A stretch of DNA of 29,964 nucleotides from JACCTH01 sp035250485 (GCA_035250485.1 DATFFB010000186.1:1-29964); one strand, 5' to 3'; counted from the stretch's first letter, positions 16,134 to 24,858 are shown. Numbers and translations: made by a program. Notes: generated from the letters alone by a model not told the origin.

Positions 16134-16142
16134 TCGATTGCG
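16129..16142. promoter_or_regulatory. LacI/GalR-type operator, site 2
   Basis: CACAATCGATTGCG contains the perfect 10-bp palindrome CAATCGATTG with central CG and matches site 1 (10803-10816) at 12 of 14 positions, including the last eight. It lies in the 99-nt divergent region between the coxL-like gene and the nine-gene operon, overlapping the candidate coxL -35 and upstream of the operon's candidate -10. One protein bound here could control both directions. Site identity is seen; regulator assignment is inference. Confidence 0.65.
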
Positions 16143-16150
16143 GGCGAGGT

Positions 16151-16156
16151 TAGGAT
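16151..16156 (+). promoter_or_regulatory. candidate -10 of the nine-gene operon
   Basis: TAGGAT fits TANNNT and lies 38 nt upstream of the first start codon, with the LacI-type operator occupying the space where a -35 would be. No good -35 hexamer is visible. Low-confidence pattern. Confidence 0.3.
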
Positions 16157-16194
16157 CGCCATCCGGGGGAGAAGAGCAGGCATGAAGGAGAGTC

Positions 16195-17175
16195 ATGGCC
16201 GAGACGGTGAGGGTGGCCAGCATCGGCTTGGGTTGGTGGGGAAAAGAACTCGCCCGTGCTGCCGGAGCTGCCGGTCTCGACCTGGTGTCTTGCTATGCCC
16301 GCACCGAGGAGAGTCGGAGAGAATTCGCCACAGAACTCGGCTGTGCGCCCTCGTCGAGTCTCGAGGAGGTACTCACCGACTCCTCGGTCGACGCGGTACT
16401 GATCGCCACCTCACATCAGAGCCATCGCCCGTTGGTGGAGGCCGCGGCCCGGTCGGGAAAGCACGTTTTCATCGAGAAGCCTTTGGCGCTTTCGATCGAA
16501 GACGCGAGAACCTGCGTGAAGGCAGCTGAGGCTGCCGGCATAGTGCTTCAGGTGGGGTTTCAACGGCGACGCCATCCTGCACATCGGGAGATAAAGCGCC
16601 TCATGGACGAAGGCGCCCTCGGCACGATCGAAACGCTCGAGGCGAATCATTCACTGCCCAATCGCATCCCCGAGGGCGCTTGGCGCTGGGACGAAGAGGA
16701 GAGCCCTCTCGGGTCGATGACCTCATTGGGAATCCATCAAATCGAGAACTTTCACTACTTGGCGGGACCGATCACCAGGGTGGCTGCGGTGTCTCGACGT
16801 AGCCGCTCGGTTCCGATCGACGAGGCCACCGCCATGGTCTTCGAATTCGCCAGCGGCGCGGTGGGAACGCTCGTCTCCTCCTTCTTCGCTCCGTGGCGAA
16901 TCAGCCTCTCGGTCCACGGCACCGAGGGAGCGGCCTTCGCCGATCGTGATGGTGCCGCCCTCAGCTACCAGGCCCGCGGCGAGAGCCGACCCACCGAGAT
17001 TCCCTTGCCTGAGTTCGACGCGGTCGCCGACCAGCTAATGGAGTTCGCCAGATGTGTCCGCGATGGCGGGCGGCCCGAGGTCTCCGGGGCGGAAGGCCTC
17101 GCCGTGGTCGCGGTGCTGGAAGCGGCCACGAGGAGCGTGGCTACCGGCTCGTTCGAAGCCGTCGAGGCCGTGTGA
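16195..17175 (+). CDS. Gfo/Idh/MocA family oxidoreductase, copy 1
   Basis: A 326-residue NAD(P)-dependent dehydrogenase. Rossmann motif IGLGWWG is at residues 10-16, followed by the family's EKPLA motif with K95. In the C-terminal domain D166 (WRWDEEE) and H181 (GIHQIEN) sit where the family has its catalytic Asp/His pair. Relatives oxidise or reduce sugars, inositols and sugar-derived ketones, usually at a CHOH group. AAGGAG lies just upstream of ATG 16195. It is the first gene of the nine-gene operon, so expression should follow the operator at 16129-16142. Its stop overlaps the next gene's GTG (GTGA). The second copy at 19338 shares the same layout but is clearly diverged, suggesting two oxidation steps or different substrates. 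Confidence 0.92.
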   Translation: MAETVRVASIGLGWWGKELARAAGAAGLDLVSCYARTEESRREFATELGCAPSSSLEEVLTDSSVDAVLIATSHQSHRPLVEAAARSGKHVFIEKPLALSIEDARTCVKAAEAAGIVLQVGFQRRRHPAHREIKRLMDEGALGTIETLEANHSLPNRIPEGAWRWDEEESPLGSMTSLGIHQIENFHYLAGPITRVAAVSRRSRSVPIDEATAMVFEFASGAVGTLVSSFFAPWRISLSVHGTEGAAFADRDGAALSYQARGESRPTEIPLPEFDAVADQLMEFARCVRDGGRPEVSGAEGLAVVAVLEAATRSVATGSFEAVEAV

Positions 17176-18197
17176 GTCTCAACCACACGCTTCGTAAACT
17201 CGGCGACCCGGTGGACAACAGACGGCCCAAGGTGGCGATAGTCGGAACCCGTTTTCCCGATTTCGACCTGGAACGCGAGATATTGGGAGACGTCGAGCTC
17301 ACCTCCGGCCCGGGGAGGAGCACAGCCGAGATTCTCGATGTGGCGACAAGCGCCGACGTCATCCTCGCTGGGGCCGCTCCAGTTTTTGACGCCGAGACGC
17401 TGGCGGCTCTCAAATGTCGGGCCATCGTTCGGCTCGGGGTGGGGGTGGACACGGTCGACCTCGATTCCGCCCGCGCCCTGGGGATGTGGGTCGTATCCGT
17501 CCCAGACTATGGAACCGATGCGGTGGCACTACATACGGTCACCCTGGTCCTCGCTTGCCTCCGTCGTTTGACTCAAGCCGACCGTCAGATGCGGAATGGG
17601 TCCTGGGGTGTAGCGGGCTTGCGTCCTCTCCGTCTGCCCTCGTCTCTGGTCGCCGGCATTGTCGGGTTCGGGCGAATCGGTCGCCGGGTGGCTCAGATGC
17701 TCAACGGCGTCGGGTTCGAACGTTTCCTAGTGGCTGACCCGCTGCAGACGGCTCTCAACGGTGCCGCCGGAGATCTCGATGTCCACCTGGTAGAACTGCC
17801 CGAGCTGCTCGGAGGCGCTGATGTGGTGAGCCTGCACGCTCCGCCGGAAGGAAGCGGCCACCTCCTCGGGTCCGAGGAGTTGAGCCTGATGAGAGAGGGT
17901 TCGGTTCTGGTCAACACTGCCCGCGGAGCGTTGGTTGACACCGTCGCCCTTGTTGCCGGCCTTGCCGTAGGCCGGCCAGCGATAGCGGCTTTGGATGTAT
18001 TCGAGCAAGAACCGCCTGATGTCACGACGTTCGCAGGTGTGGGTGATCGCGTGATCCTGACTCCGCACATGTCCTGGTACACCGAGGAGAGCGAACTGGC
18101 CCTTCGCCGACAAGGAGCAGCCGAGGCCTTCCGCCTCCTCCACTCCCAGCCACCCCTCCACCCGGTGGTGACTCCTGCGGGGATGGAAGTCTCATGA
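17172..18197 (+). CDS. D-isomer specific 2-hydroxyacid dehydrogenase
   Basis: A 341-residue NAD-dependent dehydrogenase of the phosphoglycerate dehydrogenase/CtBP type. The nucleotide-binding motif GIVGFGRIG is at 162-170. The catalytic triad is R251 (NTARG), E280 (FEQEPP) and H299 (TPHMSW). Catalytic domain segments such as VPDYGTDAVALH (110-121) match CtBP-like members. The family interconverts 2-hydroxy and 2-keto acids. I chose GTG 17172, which overlaps the preceding TGA as GTGA, the coupling pattern of this operon. The open frame extends upstream to 17052, but that part overlaps the previous gene and lacks homology. Its stop overlaps the creatininase-family start by ATGA. The substrate is not evident. 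Confidence 0.92.
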   Translation: MSLNHTLRKLGDPVDNRRPKVAIVGTRFPDFDLEREILGDVELTSGPGRSTAEILDVATSADVILAGAAPVFDAETLAALKCRAIVRLGVGVDTVDLDSARALGMWVVSVPDYGTDAVALHTVTLVLACLRRLTQADRQMRNGSWGVAGLRPLRLPSSLVAGIVGFGRIGRRVAQMLNGVGFERFLVADPLQTALNGAAGDLDVHLVELPELLGGADVVSLHAPPEGSGHLLGSEELSLMREGSVLVNTARGALVDTVALVAGLAVGRPAIAALDVFEQEPPDVTTFAGVGDRVILTPHMSWYTEESELALRRQGAAEAFRLLHSQPPLHPVVTPAGMEVS

Positions 18198-18955
18198 GCC
18201 CGACCCGACGATCGATCTACGACCTGACGTCGCCTGATGTGCGAGAGCTCCTCGACCGCAGCGGACGGGTTCTGATCCCGTTCGGAAGCGTCGAACAGCA
18301 CGGCCCCCACCTCCCCTGTGGAACCGACACCATGGCAGCCGACCTGGTGGCGGGGGAGCTCGCCGAGATCCTGGACGCGATGATCGTCTCCGCCGGCCCC
18401 TATGGAGTCACCCCGATACATGCCGGCCACCCGGGCACTATCTCGCTGCGACGAGACGTCTTCGAGTCTTACCTCTCCAACCTCTGCGAAGAGATGGTTT
18501 CGATGGGCGCCCGCACCTTCATCTTTGTCAATTGGCATGAAGGCAACATCGCCTCGCTCGACTCGGTGGCCACCGAACTCCAGTCCCAGAACGATGTGCT
18601 CGTGGTCACGGCTCACGGCTGTTACACGGCGCAGCGCATCTATGGCCCCGACGGGGGCGAGCTCACCCACGGAGGAGGAATCGAAACGCTCGCCGTCCTC
18701 GCCCACAACCCCGACCTGGCCCGGCTCGACCGGGTGGGGAAGGCGACCAGACCCGAAGGAGCTGAGGAGCTCGATGCTATGCGGCGCTCGCGCGAGGTCT
18801 ACGGCTATATAACCGACGTCACCGAGATCGCGGATGAAGGCTGGTACGGAAACCCGGCTTGGGCCGGGGAAGCACGAGCTGCGGAATTTGCCAAGGCGGT
18901 CGCCGAGGAGATCGCCTTGACGGTGGAGTCGATCTTGAAGATGAGAGGTCGCTGA
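18194..18955 (+). CDS. creatininase-family amidohydrolase
   Basis: A 253-residue binuclear-metal hydrolase of the creatininase family (creatinine amidohydrolase, FAPy deformylase, MftE). The ligand motif E34-Q-H36-G-P-H-L-P-C-G-T-D45 is intact, and these numbers coincide with those known for Pseudomonas creatininase. Further conserved pieces are NWHEGN near 114-119 (usually NGHGGN) and HGGGIET near 157-163, with its Glu. Members open cyclic amides or cleave small amides; a lactone-like or lactam intermediate is plausible here. An isolated creatinine pathway is unlikely given the neighbours. Start overlaps the previous stop as ATGA, and the stop overlaps the cupin start as TGATG. Family is secure; substrate unknown. 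Confidence 0.9.
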   Translation: MSPTRRSIYDLTSPDVRELLDRSGRVLIPFGSVEQHGPHLPCGTDTMAADLVAGELAEILDAMIVSAGPYGVTPIHAGHPGTISLRRDVFESYLSNLCEEMVSMGARTFIFVNWHEGNIASLDSVATELQSQNDVLVVTAHGCYTAQRIYGPDGGELTHGGGIETLAVLAHNPDLARLDRVGKATRPEGAEELDAMRRSREVYGYITDVTEIADEGWYGNPAWAGEARAAEFAKAVAEEIALTVESILKMRGR

Positions 18956-19341
18956 TGACCGTCGTCGGTCCCGACGATCTTCGCTTTCGCGACTTTCCGG
19001 GACGGGCAACTTCCGATCCATTTCATGATGCCGGGCCAGGAGCTTCGACGGTGCGCCAAGTGGTGATCGAATACGTCCCTTCACGATCACCTCATGTGCA
19101 TCCTCTGAGCGAGGAGATCGTCTACGTCGTCACCGGGACGGGCCGGGTTTGGCTTGATGGAGTCTTTCACGCGGTACAGCCCGGCAGCTGGTACCGAATC
19201 CCGGCGAGGACCCCGCACGCGACGCTGGCCGACCGTGGCGAGCCGATGTCGCTCGTCTGCTTCTTCCCCCATGACGACTTCGCCAACAACATCGAGGAGC
19301 TCGACCTCGTAATCGACGCCGAGGAGGAAGAACGGAAGTGA
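18955..19341 (+). CDS. small cupin-domain protein
   Basis: A 128-residue single-domain cupin. Motif 1 is H47-x-H49-x4-E54 followed by the conserved glycine in VTGTGRVW. Motif 2 is PGSWYRIPARTPH with H88. The three histidines and the glutamate can bind one divalent metal. Such proteins may be isomerases, dioxygenases or sugar-binding partners, and the sequence does not decide. The start is ATG 18955, whose A is the last base of the preceding TGA (TGATG). The frame stays open upstream to 18859, but that part lies inside the creatininase gene. The C-terminus is strongly acidic (DAEEEERK). The stop overlaps the next gene's GTG as GTGA, so it is embedded in the coupled operon. Confidence 0.88.
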   Translation: MTVVGPDDLRFRDFPGRATSDPFHDAGPGASTVRQVVIEYVPSRSPHVHPLSEEIVYVVTGTGRVWLDGVFHAVQPGSWYRIPARTPHATLADRGEPMSLVCFFPHDDFANNIEELDLVIDAEEEERK

Positions 19342-20396
19342 CTGAGCGGGTGAAGCTGGCATCGATCGGATTAGGGCGTTGGGCGAGGGTTCTCGCTCGG
19401 GGGGCGCAGCGAGGATCGGTGATCGCGCTGGCCAGCTGTTTCTCGCGATCGGCCGAGCGCCGCGCCGCGTTTCAAGAGGAGTTCGGGATCCCCCGAGCGG
19501 CGGCAACACTTGACGAGCTCTTAGCCGACCCCGAGATCGAAGGGGTGCTGGTGACAACGCCTAACGACACGCACAAAACCGTGATCTTGGAGAGCTTGGA
19601 CGCAGGCAAGGCCGTCTACACCGACAAGCCGATCGCACACACCATGGAAGACGCCGGAGTCATCGCCCGGGCGGCGACCGCCTCCGGCCGGCCTTTCGCC
19701 GTGGGCCACAGCGCTCGTCGGCTCGGGGGACATCGAGCGATGAAGCAGTGGGTCGAGACCGGCAAGGTCGGCCGGGTTTCACTGGCCGAAGCAAACTTCT
19801 CCAATGAGCGGGGGCTGGAACTGACCACGGATACCTGGCGATGGTTCGCCGACAAGAGCCCGGGCGGGGCCATGATCCAGCTTGGGGTTCACCACGCAGA
19901 CAATTTGCAATATCTGCTCGGCCCGGTGGCGGCCGTGTCAAGCCATGCCCGCAAGCTCTACACCCGGGCCGAGGTCCCCGATGCGGTCATGTCGATCCTC
20001 GAGTTCGAGTCGGGACCGCTTGGCTACTTGGGAACGGGATGGGCTTCACCAGGGGTTTACCAGCTTCGCCTGCAAGGGACGGAGGCAAATCTGTTCTACG
20101 ACCTCGACTTCAACAATTGGGATGAGTCCCACCTGGTCGACTCGAAGAGCTCGCTGGTCAGTCAGGCCTACCGCGAGTCGGTCCGACCGCCAGTGGACAT
20201 CCCCGCGACCGACATGTTCCGAGAACAGCTCGAGGAGTTCGCCCTCGCCATCCGGGGTGACGCCGAAATCGAGGTGGGAGCGCTAGAGGCGATCCGCGCC
20301 CTCGCGGTAGTCCACGCCGCGTTGGAATCCTCACAACACAACGGTGAGGCAGTGGCGGTGGCACCGATGGTGGAGAGGGCGGGGGCACTTCGATGA
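19338..20396 (+). CDS. Gfo/Idh/MocA family oxidoreductase, copy 2
   Basis: A 352-residue NAD(P)-dependent dehydrogenase with Rossmann motif IGLGRWA at residues 10-16, where the usual final Gly is Ala16. DKPIA with K97 replaces the commoner EKP motif. The C-terminal catalytic region has WRWFADKSPGGAM and H185 (GVHHADN). Compared with copy 1 at 16195 it keeps WRW, the G-x-H segment and overall layout, so the two are paralogues, but active-site neighbours differ. The GTG start at 19338 overlaps the cupin stop as GTGA, and the stop overlaps the next ATG as ATGA. It probably acts on another step or epimer of the same compound class; this is inference from context. Confidence 0.92.
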   Translation: MTERVKLASIGLGRWARVLARGAQRGSVIALASCFSRSAERRAAFQEEFGIPRAAATLDELLADPEIEGVLVTTPNDTHKTVILESLDAGKAVYTDKPIAHTMEDAGVIARAATASGRPFAVGHSARRLGGHRAMKQWVETGKVGRVSLAEANFSNERGLELTTDTWRWFADKSPGGAMIQLGVHHADNLQYLLGPVAAVSSHARKLYTRAEVPDAVMSILEFESGPLGYLGTGWASPGVYQLRLQGTEANLFYDLDFNNWDESHLVDSKSSLVSQAYRESVRPPVDIPATDMFREQLEEFALAIRGDAEIEVGALEAIRALAVVHAALESSQHNGEAVAVAPMVERAGALR

Positions 20397-21496
20397 GGGT
20401 CGATCCCGCCACCACCCGCACCCTTCACCACGAAGACCCGGAGGTCCAAGAGGTCCTCGACATCTGGGCGGCCAGGTTTCTCCATGGTCACATCGAGTTG
20501 GGCGACCTGACGGCGACGACGGGCCGCATCAAAGCCTGGCCGGACTGGGGCCCGGAGTGGATGAAGACGGCCGAGGATCACGAGAGACTGGGAGAAGCGG
20601 CATGGGATGAGGGTCGTCGCGTCTCGTCAGTGGGCCACTTCGTGTCGGCGGCGCGTTGCTATCACCTCTCCTACTTTCTCTCCGTCGACGACGAAGCGGC
20701 TCATGCCCACGGCCTGGCCAGGATGCTGGAGTGTCACGACCGGGTGCTCCCCTACATGGAGCCCGCCGTCGAGAAAGTCGCCATCCCTTTCCCCGAAGCC
20801 GACCTTTCGGGCCTGCTCAGCATTCCTCCCGGCGATGCTCCGCACCCAGTGGTGATCTTCCTTCCCGGTTTGGACTCGACCAAGGAGCAACGGCATGGAG
20901 GGCGCGGGTCGCTGCTTCGACGAGGAATGGCGGTGCTCAGTCTCGACGGCCCCGGCCAGGGCGAGATCAGCCCCAAGCTGCCGATCCGCCATGACTACGA
21001 AGTGGCTGTGTCCGCCGCTATCGACTTTTTGGAAGGTGACGATCGCATTGACGCCGGCCGGGTGGGTCTGATCGGAGCCAGTCTCGGCGGCTACTACGCC
21101 TGTCGGGCGGCCGCCTTCGAGCCGCGGGTCACCGCGGCGGTGGCCAATTGCGGTCCCTATCGCTGGATCGACTGCTGGGACGAGCTCCCGGCTGTCACCA
21201 GAAACGCGTTTCGCAAGTACTCGTGGTCGTCGTCGGCGGCGGAGGCTCGAGAACAGGCCAAGGCCCTCGACCTGACCGACGTCGCGAGCAAGATCAGCCA
21301 GCCCCTCGCGGTGGTGCACGGGATGCTCGATCCACTCATCGGTGTGGACCACGCCCAGCGAATCGCCGCAGAGGCACCCAACGCCACTCTGATCACGGTC
21401 GACGAAGCCACCCACGGCGTCAGCAACCTGGCGTACAAATTCGCCCCCTGGGTGGACGACTGGATGGCGGAGAGGCTGGGCGGCCGGGTCATATGA
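20393..21496 (+). CDS. alpha/beta hydrolase, 2,6-dihydropseudooxynicotine hydrolase-like, copy 1
   Basis: A 367-residue protein with a helical N-terminal domain (about 1-125) before an alpha/beta hydrolase core. The nucleophile is S230 in IGASLGGYY, the acid D313 in HGMLDP, and the base H341 in ATHG. This layout and length match 2,6-dihydropseudooxynicotine hydrolase of the Arthrobacter nicotine pathway, a C-C bond hydrolase, and the related FrsA/DUF1100-type esterases. A glutamate at 264 (WDEL) lies in the region where the nicotine enzyme has an additional catalytic Glu; I cannot confirm the alignment. Substrate is unknown, and C-C, ester or amide cleavage are all possible. ATGA overlaps join it to both neighbours. 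Confidence 0.85.
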   Translation: MRVDPATTRTLHHEDPEVQEVLDIWAARFLHGHIELGDLTATTGRIKAWPDWGPEWMKTAEDHERLGEAAWDEGRRVSSVGHFVSAARCYHLSYFLSVDDEAAHAHGLARMLECHDRVLPYMEPAVEKVAIPFPEADLSGLLSIPPGDAPHPVVIFLPGLDSTKEQRHGGRGSLLRRGMAVLSLDGPGQGEISPKLPIRHDYEVAVSAAIDFLEGDDRIDAGRVGLIGASLGGYYACRAAAFEPRVTAAVANCGPYRWIDCWDELPAVTRNAFRKYSWSSSAAEAREQAKALDLTDVASKISQPLAVVHGMLDPLIGVDHAQRIAAEAPNATLITVDEATHGVSNLAYKFAPWVDDWMAERLGGRVI

Positions 21497-23271
21497 CCTC
21501 TCGCGGCGACGAGCACACGTTCACCATCGCCGCCGACGGGATGCGCATCGACTACCAGGTGCCCGTGACCATGGGCGATGGAGCCGTGCTGCGCGCCGAC
21601 GTCTTTCGTCCCGACGCGGAGGGCACATTTCCGGTGATCCTCTCCCATGGCGTCTACGCCAAGGGTCTTCCGTTCAACGGCCCCATCTACCAGATGCAAT
21701 GGGACAAGCTCCTGGCCAAAGATCCCACCGTTCTCGAGGGCTCCACGGGGAAGTACCAGGCCTGGGAGGTCACCGATCCCGAGCGGTGGGTGCCCGATGG
21801 CTACGTGGTCGTGCGCATCGACTCCAGGGGGGCAGGCTGGTCCCCAGGCATTCTCTGGCCCCGTAATCCGAAGGAGTACGACGACATCGCGGAGTCGGTG
21901 GAATGGGCCGCCGCCCAGCCGTGGAGCAACGGCAGGGTCGGGATCATGGGCATCTCCTATTACGCGGTCATGGCTTGGGCCGCGGCCGAGCGTCAACCCG
22001 AGCATCTGGCGGCGTTCATCGCCTGGGAGGGTTTCTGTGACCCTTATCGCGACGCCTACTACCACGGGGGGATCCTGAGCGAGTTCACCAGGCGGTGGCA
22101 GGAGCGTCAGATCGATCCGATCCAGTATGGGCGCGGGTCGCGGGCACCGGTCAACCCCAACACCGGACAGTCGGTGGCCGGCCCAGTCGACCTCTCCGAC
22201 GAGGCCCTCGACGCCAACCGGATCGAGTCGTTTCCCGATATCAAGTCCCATCCCCTTGACGACGCCTGGCATCGCGGTCGGGCCATCGATCTCAAGAAAG
22301 TGACCGTTCCATTCCTTTCAGCTGCCAACTGGGGCGGTCAGGGGATCCACCCGCGGGGAAACTTCGGTGGGTTCGTCGAGGCGCTTTCGGATCAGAAGTG
22401 GCTCGAGGCCCACGGCGACACCCACTGGACTCACTTCTACTCCGCCTATGGGCGCGATCTCCAGAAGCGCTTTTTCGATCACTTTCTCAAGGGCGTTGAC
22501 AACGGATTCGATGACACTCCTCGGGTTCAGCTCAACATCCGCTACCCAGGCGAGAAATTCGAGTGGCGTGGCGAGGATGAATGGCCCTTGGCCCGCACCG
22601 TCTGGACCACGCTCCACCTCCACGGCAACCAGTCGCTCTCCCCCGAGCCGGTCGAGATTGGAGCGACGCTGCGATACGAGGCAATGGGTGAGGGACTGCA
22701 CTTCGCGACCACGCCCTTCACCGAGGAGACCGAGATCACCGGGCCTGTCGCCGCCAAGCTGTTCATCTCGTCCACGACCAAGGACGCCGATCTGTTCCTG
22801 ATTCTGCAGTTGTTCGATCCCGGGGGCAACGAGGTGACCTTCGAAGGATCCACCGACCCCAACACGCCGATCGCCAACGGCTGGCTCCGCGCCTCTCACC
22901 GCGCGCTCGACCCCGTGAAGAGCAAACCCTGGCGGCCCTTCCATCCTCACGATCGCATCGATCCTCTGCAACCGGGCGCTGTCTACGAGCTCGACATCGA
23001 GATCGTTCCCACATGCATCGTGGTGCCACCCGGCTACTGGCTCGAACTCTGGATCAGGGGGAGGGACTATGAGTACCGGGGACCGCTCGATGAGTACGGC
23101 CAGAGCTTCTATTACGCCACTCGCGGCACTGGCGGTATGACTCATGCCGACCCCGACGACCGGCCAGAAGAAGTGTTCGGCGGCCGGGTGACCCTGCACG
23201 TGGGTCCGGACCATCCTTCCCATCTACTCCTGCCGGTGATCCCACCCAAAACGATCGAGGAGGCCGAATGA
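21493..23271 (+). CDS. CocE/NonD family hydrolase (peptidase S15-type), copy 2
   Basis: A 592-residue paralogue of the enzyme at 7957-9669, sharing long matching blocks such as GAVLRADVFRP, PDGYVVVRIDSRG, NWGGQG and HWTHFY. The nucleophile is S155 in GISYYA. As in copy 1, the CocE acid position (WYD) reads W-G-G, so the canonical Asp is missing from its place. The C-terminal jelly-roll domain contains EETEITGPVAAKLFISS and the late DYEYRGPLDEYGQ segment. ATG 21493 overlaps the preceding stop as ATGA, and a longer open frame back to 21148 is inside the previous gene. The stop overlaps the FAD oxidoreductase start, again ATGA. Substrate unknown; hydrolysis of an ester or amide is inferred from the fold. 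Confidence 0.88.
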   Translation: MTSRGDEHTFTIAADGMRIDYQVPVTMGDGAVLRADVFRPDAEGTFPVILSHGVYAKGLPFNGPIYQMQWDKLLAKDPTVLEGSTGKYQAWEVTDPERWVPDGYVVVRIDSRGAGWSPGILWPRNPKEYDDIAESVEWAAAQPWSNGRVGIMGISYYAVMAWAAAERQPEHLAAFIAWEGFCDPYRDAYYHGGILSEFTRRWQERQIDPIQYGRGSRAPVNPNTGQSVAGPVDLSDEALDANRIESFPDIKSHPLDDAWHRGRAIDLKKVTVPFLSAANWGGQGIHPRGNFGGFVEALSDQKWLEAHGDTHWTHFYSAYGRDLQKRFFDHFLKGVDNGFDDTPRVQLNIRYPGEKFEWRGEDEWPLARTVWTTLHLHGNQSLSPEPVEIGATLRYEAMGEGLHFATTPFTEETEITGPVAAKLFISSTTKDADLFLILQLFDPGGNEVTFEGSTDPNTPIANGWLRASHRALDPVKSKPWRPFHPHDRIDPLQPGAVYELDIEIVPTCIVVPPGYWLELWIRGRDYEYRGPLDEYGQSFYYATRGTGGMTHADPDDRPEEVFGGRVTLHVGPDHPSHLLLPVIPPKTIEEAE

Positions 23272-24848
23272 CCACGACCACTGACTTCGTTGTGGCCGGA
23301 GGCGGCCACAACAGCCTGATCACTGCCGCCTACCTGGCGAGGGCGGGTTACGAGGTGGTGGTGCTCGACGCCCGGAGCGAGATGGGTGGCGGCGCTGCGA
23401 CCGAGGAGATCCTGCTGCCCGGGTTCTGGTTCGACACCTGTTCCACCGGACACACCCTGATCCAGGTGAACCCGTTGCTCGCCAAGGACGAGCTGGGTTT
23501 GATGTCGGAGTTTGGCCTCAATTATCTGGACCCAGATCCGGTCGCCCACGTCGTCTTCCCCGACGGCGACCGCTTCACGATGTGGCTCGACCTCGATCGC
23601 ACGCTCACAGAAATCACCCGTTTCTCGAAGAGCGACGCCAGCGCCTATAAACGAATGCTGGACGAGTTCGACACGGTGAAGGGAATTTACGGGGAGTACC
23701 GCTTCACCCCCATTGGGTATGGCCCCTCCCTCGACGAGCGTCTCGCCGGCCACCCCATGGGCACGGTTTGGATGCGTCGAAACGTGATGTCTGCATGGGA
23801 GGTGATCCAACGCGAATTCGAGAGCCGGCAGATGCGCGCCTTCATGGCATGGATGGCCTTCCAAACAGCACAACCAATCGAGTCACCCGGCTCCGGTTAC
23901 CTGGCCTACTCCCTGGTCGGAGGGCGCCAGCGGCGGAGCTGGTCGGTACCGGTGGAGGGGTCGTCGAGCCTGCCCAAGGCCATCGTGGCGGCTCTCGAGA
24001 AGGCCGGGGGCACTGCGATCACCGAAACCCAGGTGACTTCGCTGATCGTGGAAGGAGGGCGATGCGTCGGGGTCGAGACGAGTCGCGGAAACCAGTATCG
24101 GGCTCGGAAGGGCGTGGTGTCCTCGATCCACATCAAAAAGCTGGTCGAGATGGCACCGACCGACGTCTGGGGTGAGGACTTTCTCTATGGCGTCGACACT
24201 TACGACGAGGGGCTCTCCTCCTTCGCTTCGTATTACGCCACCACCAAGGCACCCAGGTTCCCGATCGAAGGAGGGGAAGTCGAGCCGGTCTCGGCCGGAC
24301 CGGCACCCTGGGCCGAAGACGTCATCGAGTTCGGGAGAGGTTTACGTCAAGGTCGTCTCCACCGACCCGGCTCGTTCCTCCTCTTCGCCACCCCAACCAT
24401 CGTCGACCCCTCGCGGGCCCCAGAAGGGCACCACACGGTGAAGATCCTCAGCCTGGCTCCTTACGAGGTGCCCGAGGAGCTCGGTGATTGGGAGACGGGA
24501 AAGGATGTCCTGGCGGAGGAGCACTTGCGAATCCTCCAGCAGTGCGCTCCCAACCTCACTGACGAGACCATCCTCGCCCGCAAGGCGAAGAGCCCCGTCG
24601 ACATCGAGGCTGCCAACCCCCACATGTATCGAGGGACGATCCACGGGGGTGATCGGGGTCTCGCCTACGGTGGGGCCCAGCGACCCGTCCCCGGATGGGC
24701 TCAACATCGAATGCCGATCCCCGGCCTCTATCAGACCGGAGCCACGACCCACCCGGGGGGGTCAATCACGGGTGCCCCGGGTCGCAACGCGGCGATGGTG
24801 ATCCTCGATGATCTCGGGACCAACATCGAGGAAGTGATTTCAAAGTGA
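23268..24848 (+). CDS. FAD-dependent amine oxidase/phytoene desaturase-like oxidoreductase
   Basis: A 526-residue flavoprotein. The N-terminal dinucleotide-binding motif is VVAGGGHNSL (8-17), followed by AAYLARAGYEVVVLDAR and the MGGGAATEE segment typical of the phytoene desaturase/CrtO/carotenoid isomerase-like branch. The C-terminus has the matching FAD-binding stretch YQTGATTHPGGSITGAPGRN. These proteins oxidise, desaturate or isomerise alicyclic or amine substrates. No carotenoid genes lie nearby, so a catabolic substrate oxidation is more likely than pigment synthesis. ATG 23268 overlaps the previous stop (ATGA). The next gene starts 10 nt downstream with its own strong ribosome binding site. 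Assignment to superfamily is firm; function is not. Confidence 0.87.
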   Translation: MTTTTDFVVAGGGHNSLITAAYLARAGYEVVVLDARSEMGGGAATEEILLPGFWFDTCSTGHTLIQVNPLLAKDELGLMSEFGLNYLDPDPVAHVVFPDGDRFTMWLDLDRTLTEITRFSKSDASAYKRMLDEFDTVKGIYGEYRFTPIGYGPSLDERLAGHPMGTVWMRRNVMSAWEVIQREFESRQMRAFMAWMAFQTAQPIESPGSGYLAYSLVGGRQRRSWSVPVEGSSSLPKAIVAALEKAGGTAITETQVTSLIVEGGRCVGVETSRGNQYRARKGVVSSIHIKKLVEMAPTDVWGEDFLYGVDTYDEGLSSFASYYATTKAPRFPIEGGEVEPVSAGPAPWAEDVIEFGRGLRQGRLHRPGSFLLFATPTIVDPSRAPEGHHTVKILSLAPYEVPEELGDWETGKDVLAEEHLRILQQCAPNLTDETILARKAKSPVDIEAANPHMYRGTIHGGDRGLAYGGAQRPVPGWAQHRMPIPGLYQTGATTHPGGSITGAPGRNAAMVILDDLGTNIEEVISK

Positions 24849-24858
24849 GGAGGTTGCC

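Noticed and set aside
18194..18955. Annotation as mycofactocin protein MftE
   Set aside because: MftE is in the same family, but none of the other mycofactocin genes (mftA-D, mftF) are nearby.
17693..19090. 465-codon open frame on the minus strand
   Set aside because: It lies opposite the hydroxyacid dehydrogenase, creatininase-family and cupin genes, which have intact motifs and coupled starts. The minus translation shows no family features.
23268..24848. Annotation as a carotenoid biosynthesis desaturase
   Set aside because: Only superfamily-level FAD motifs support it, and no crtB, crtE or other carotenoid genes occur in the window.
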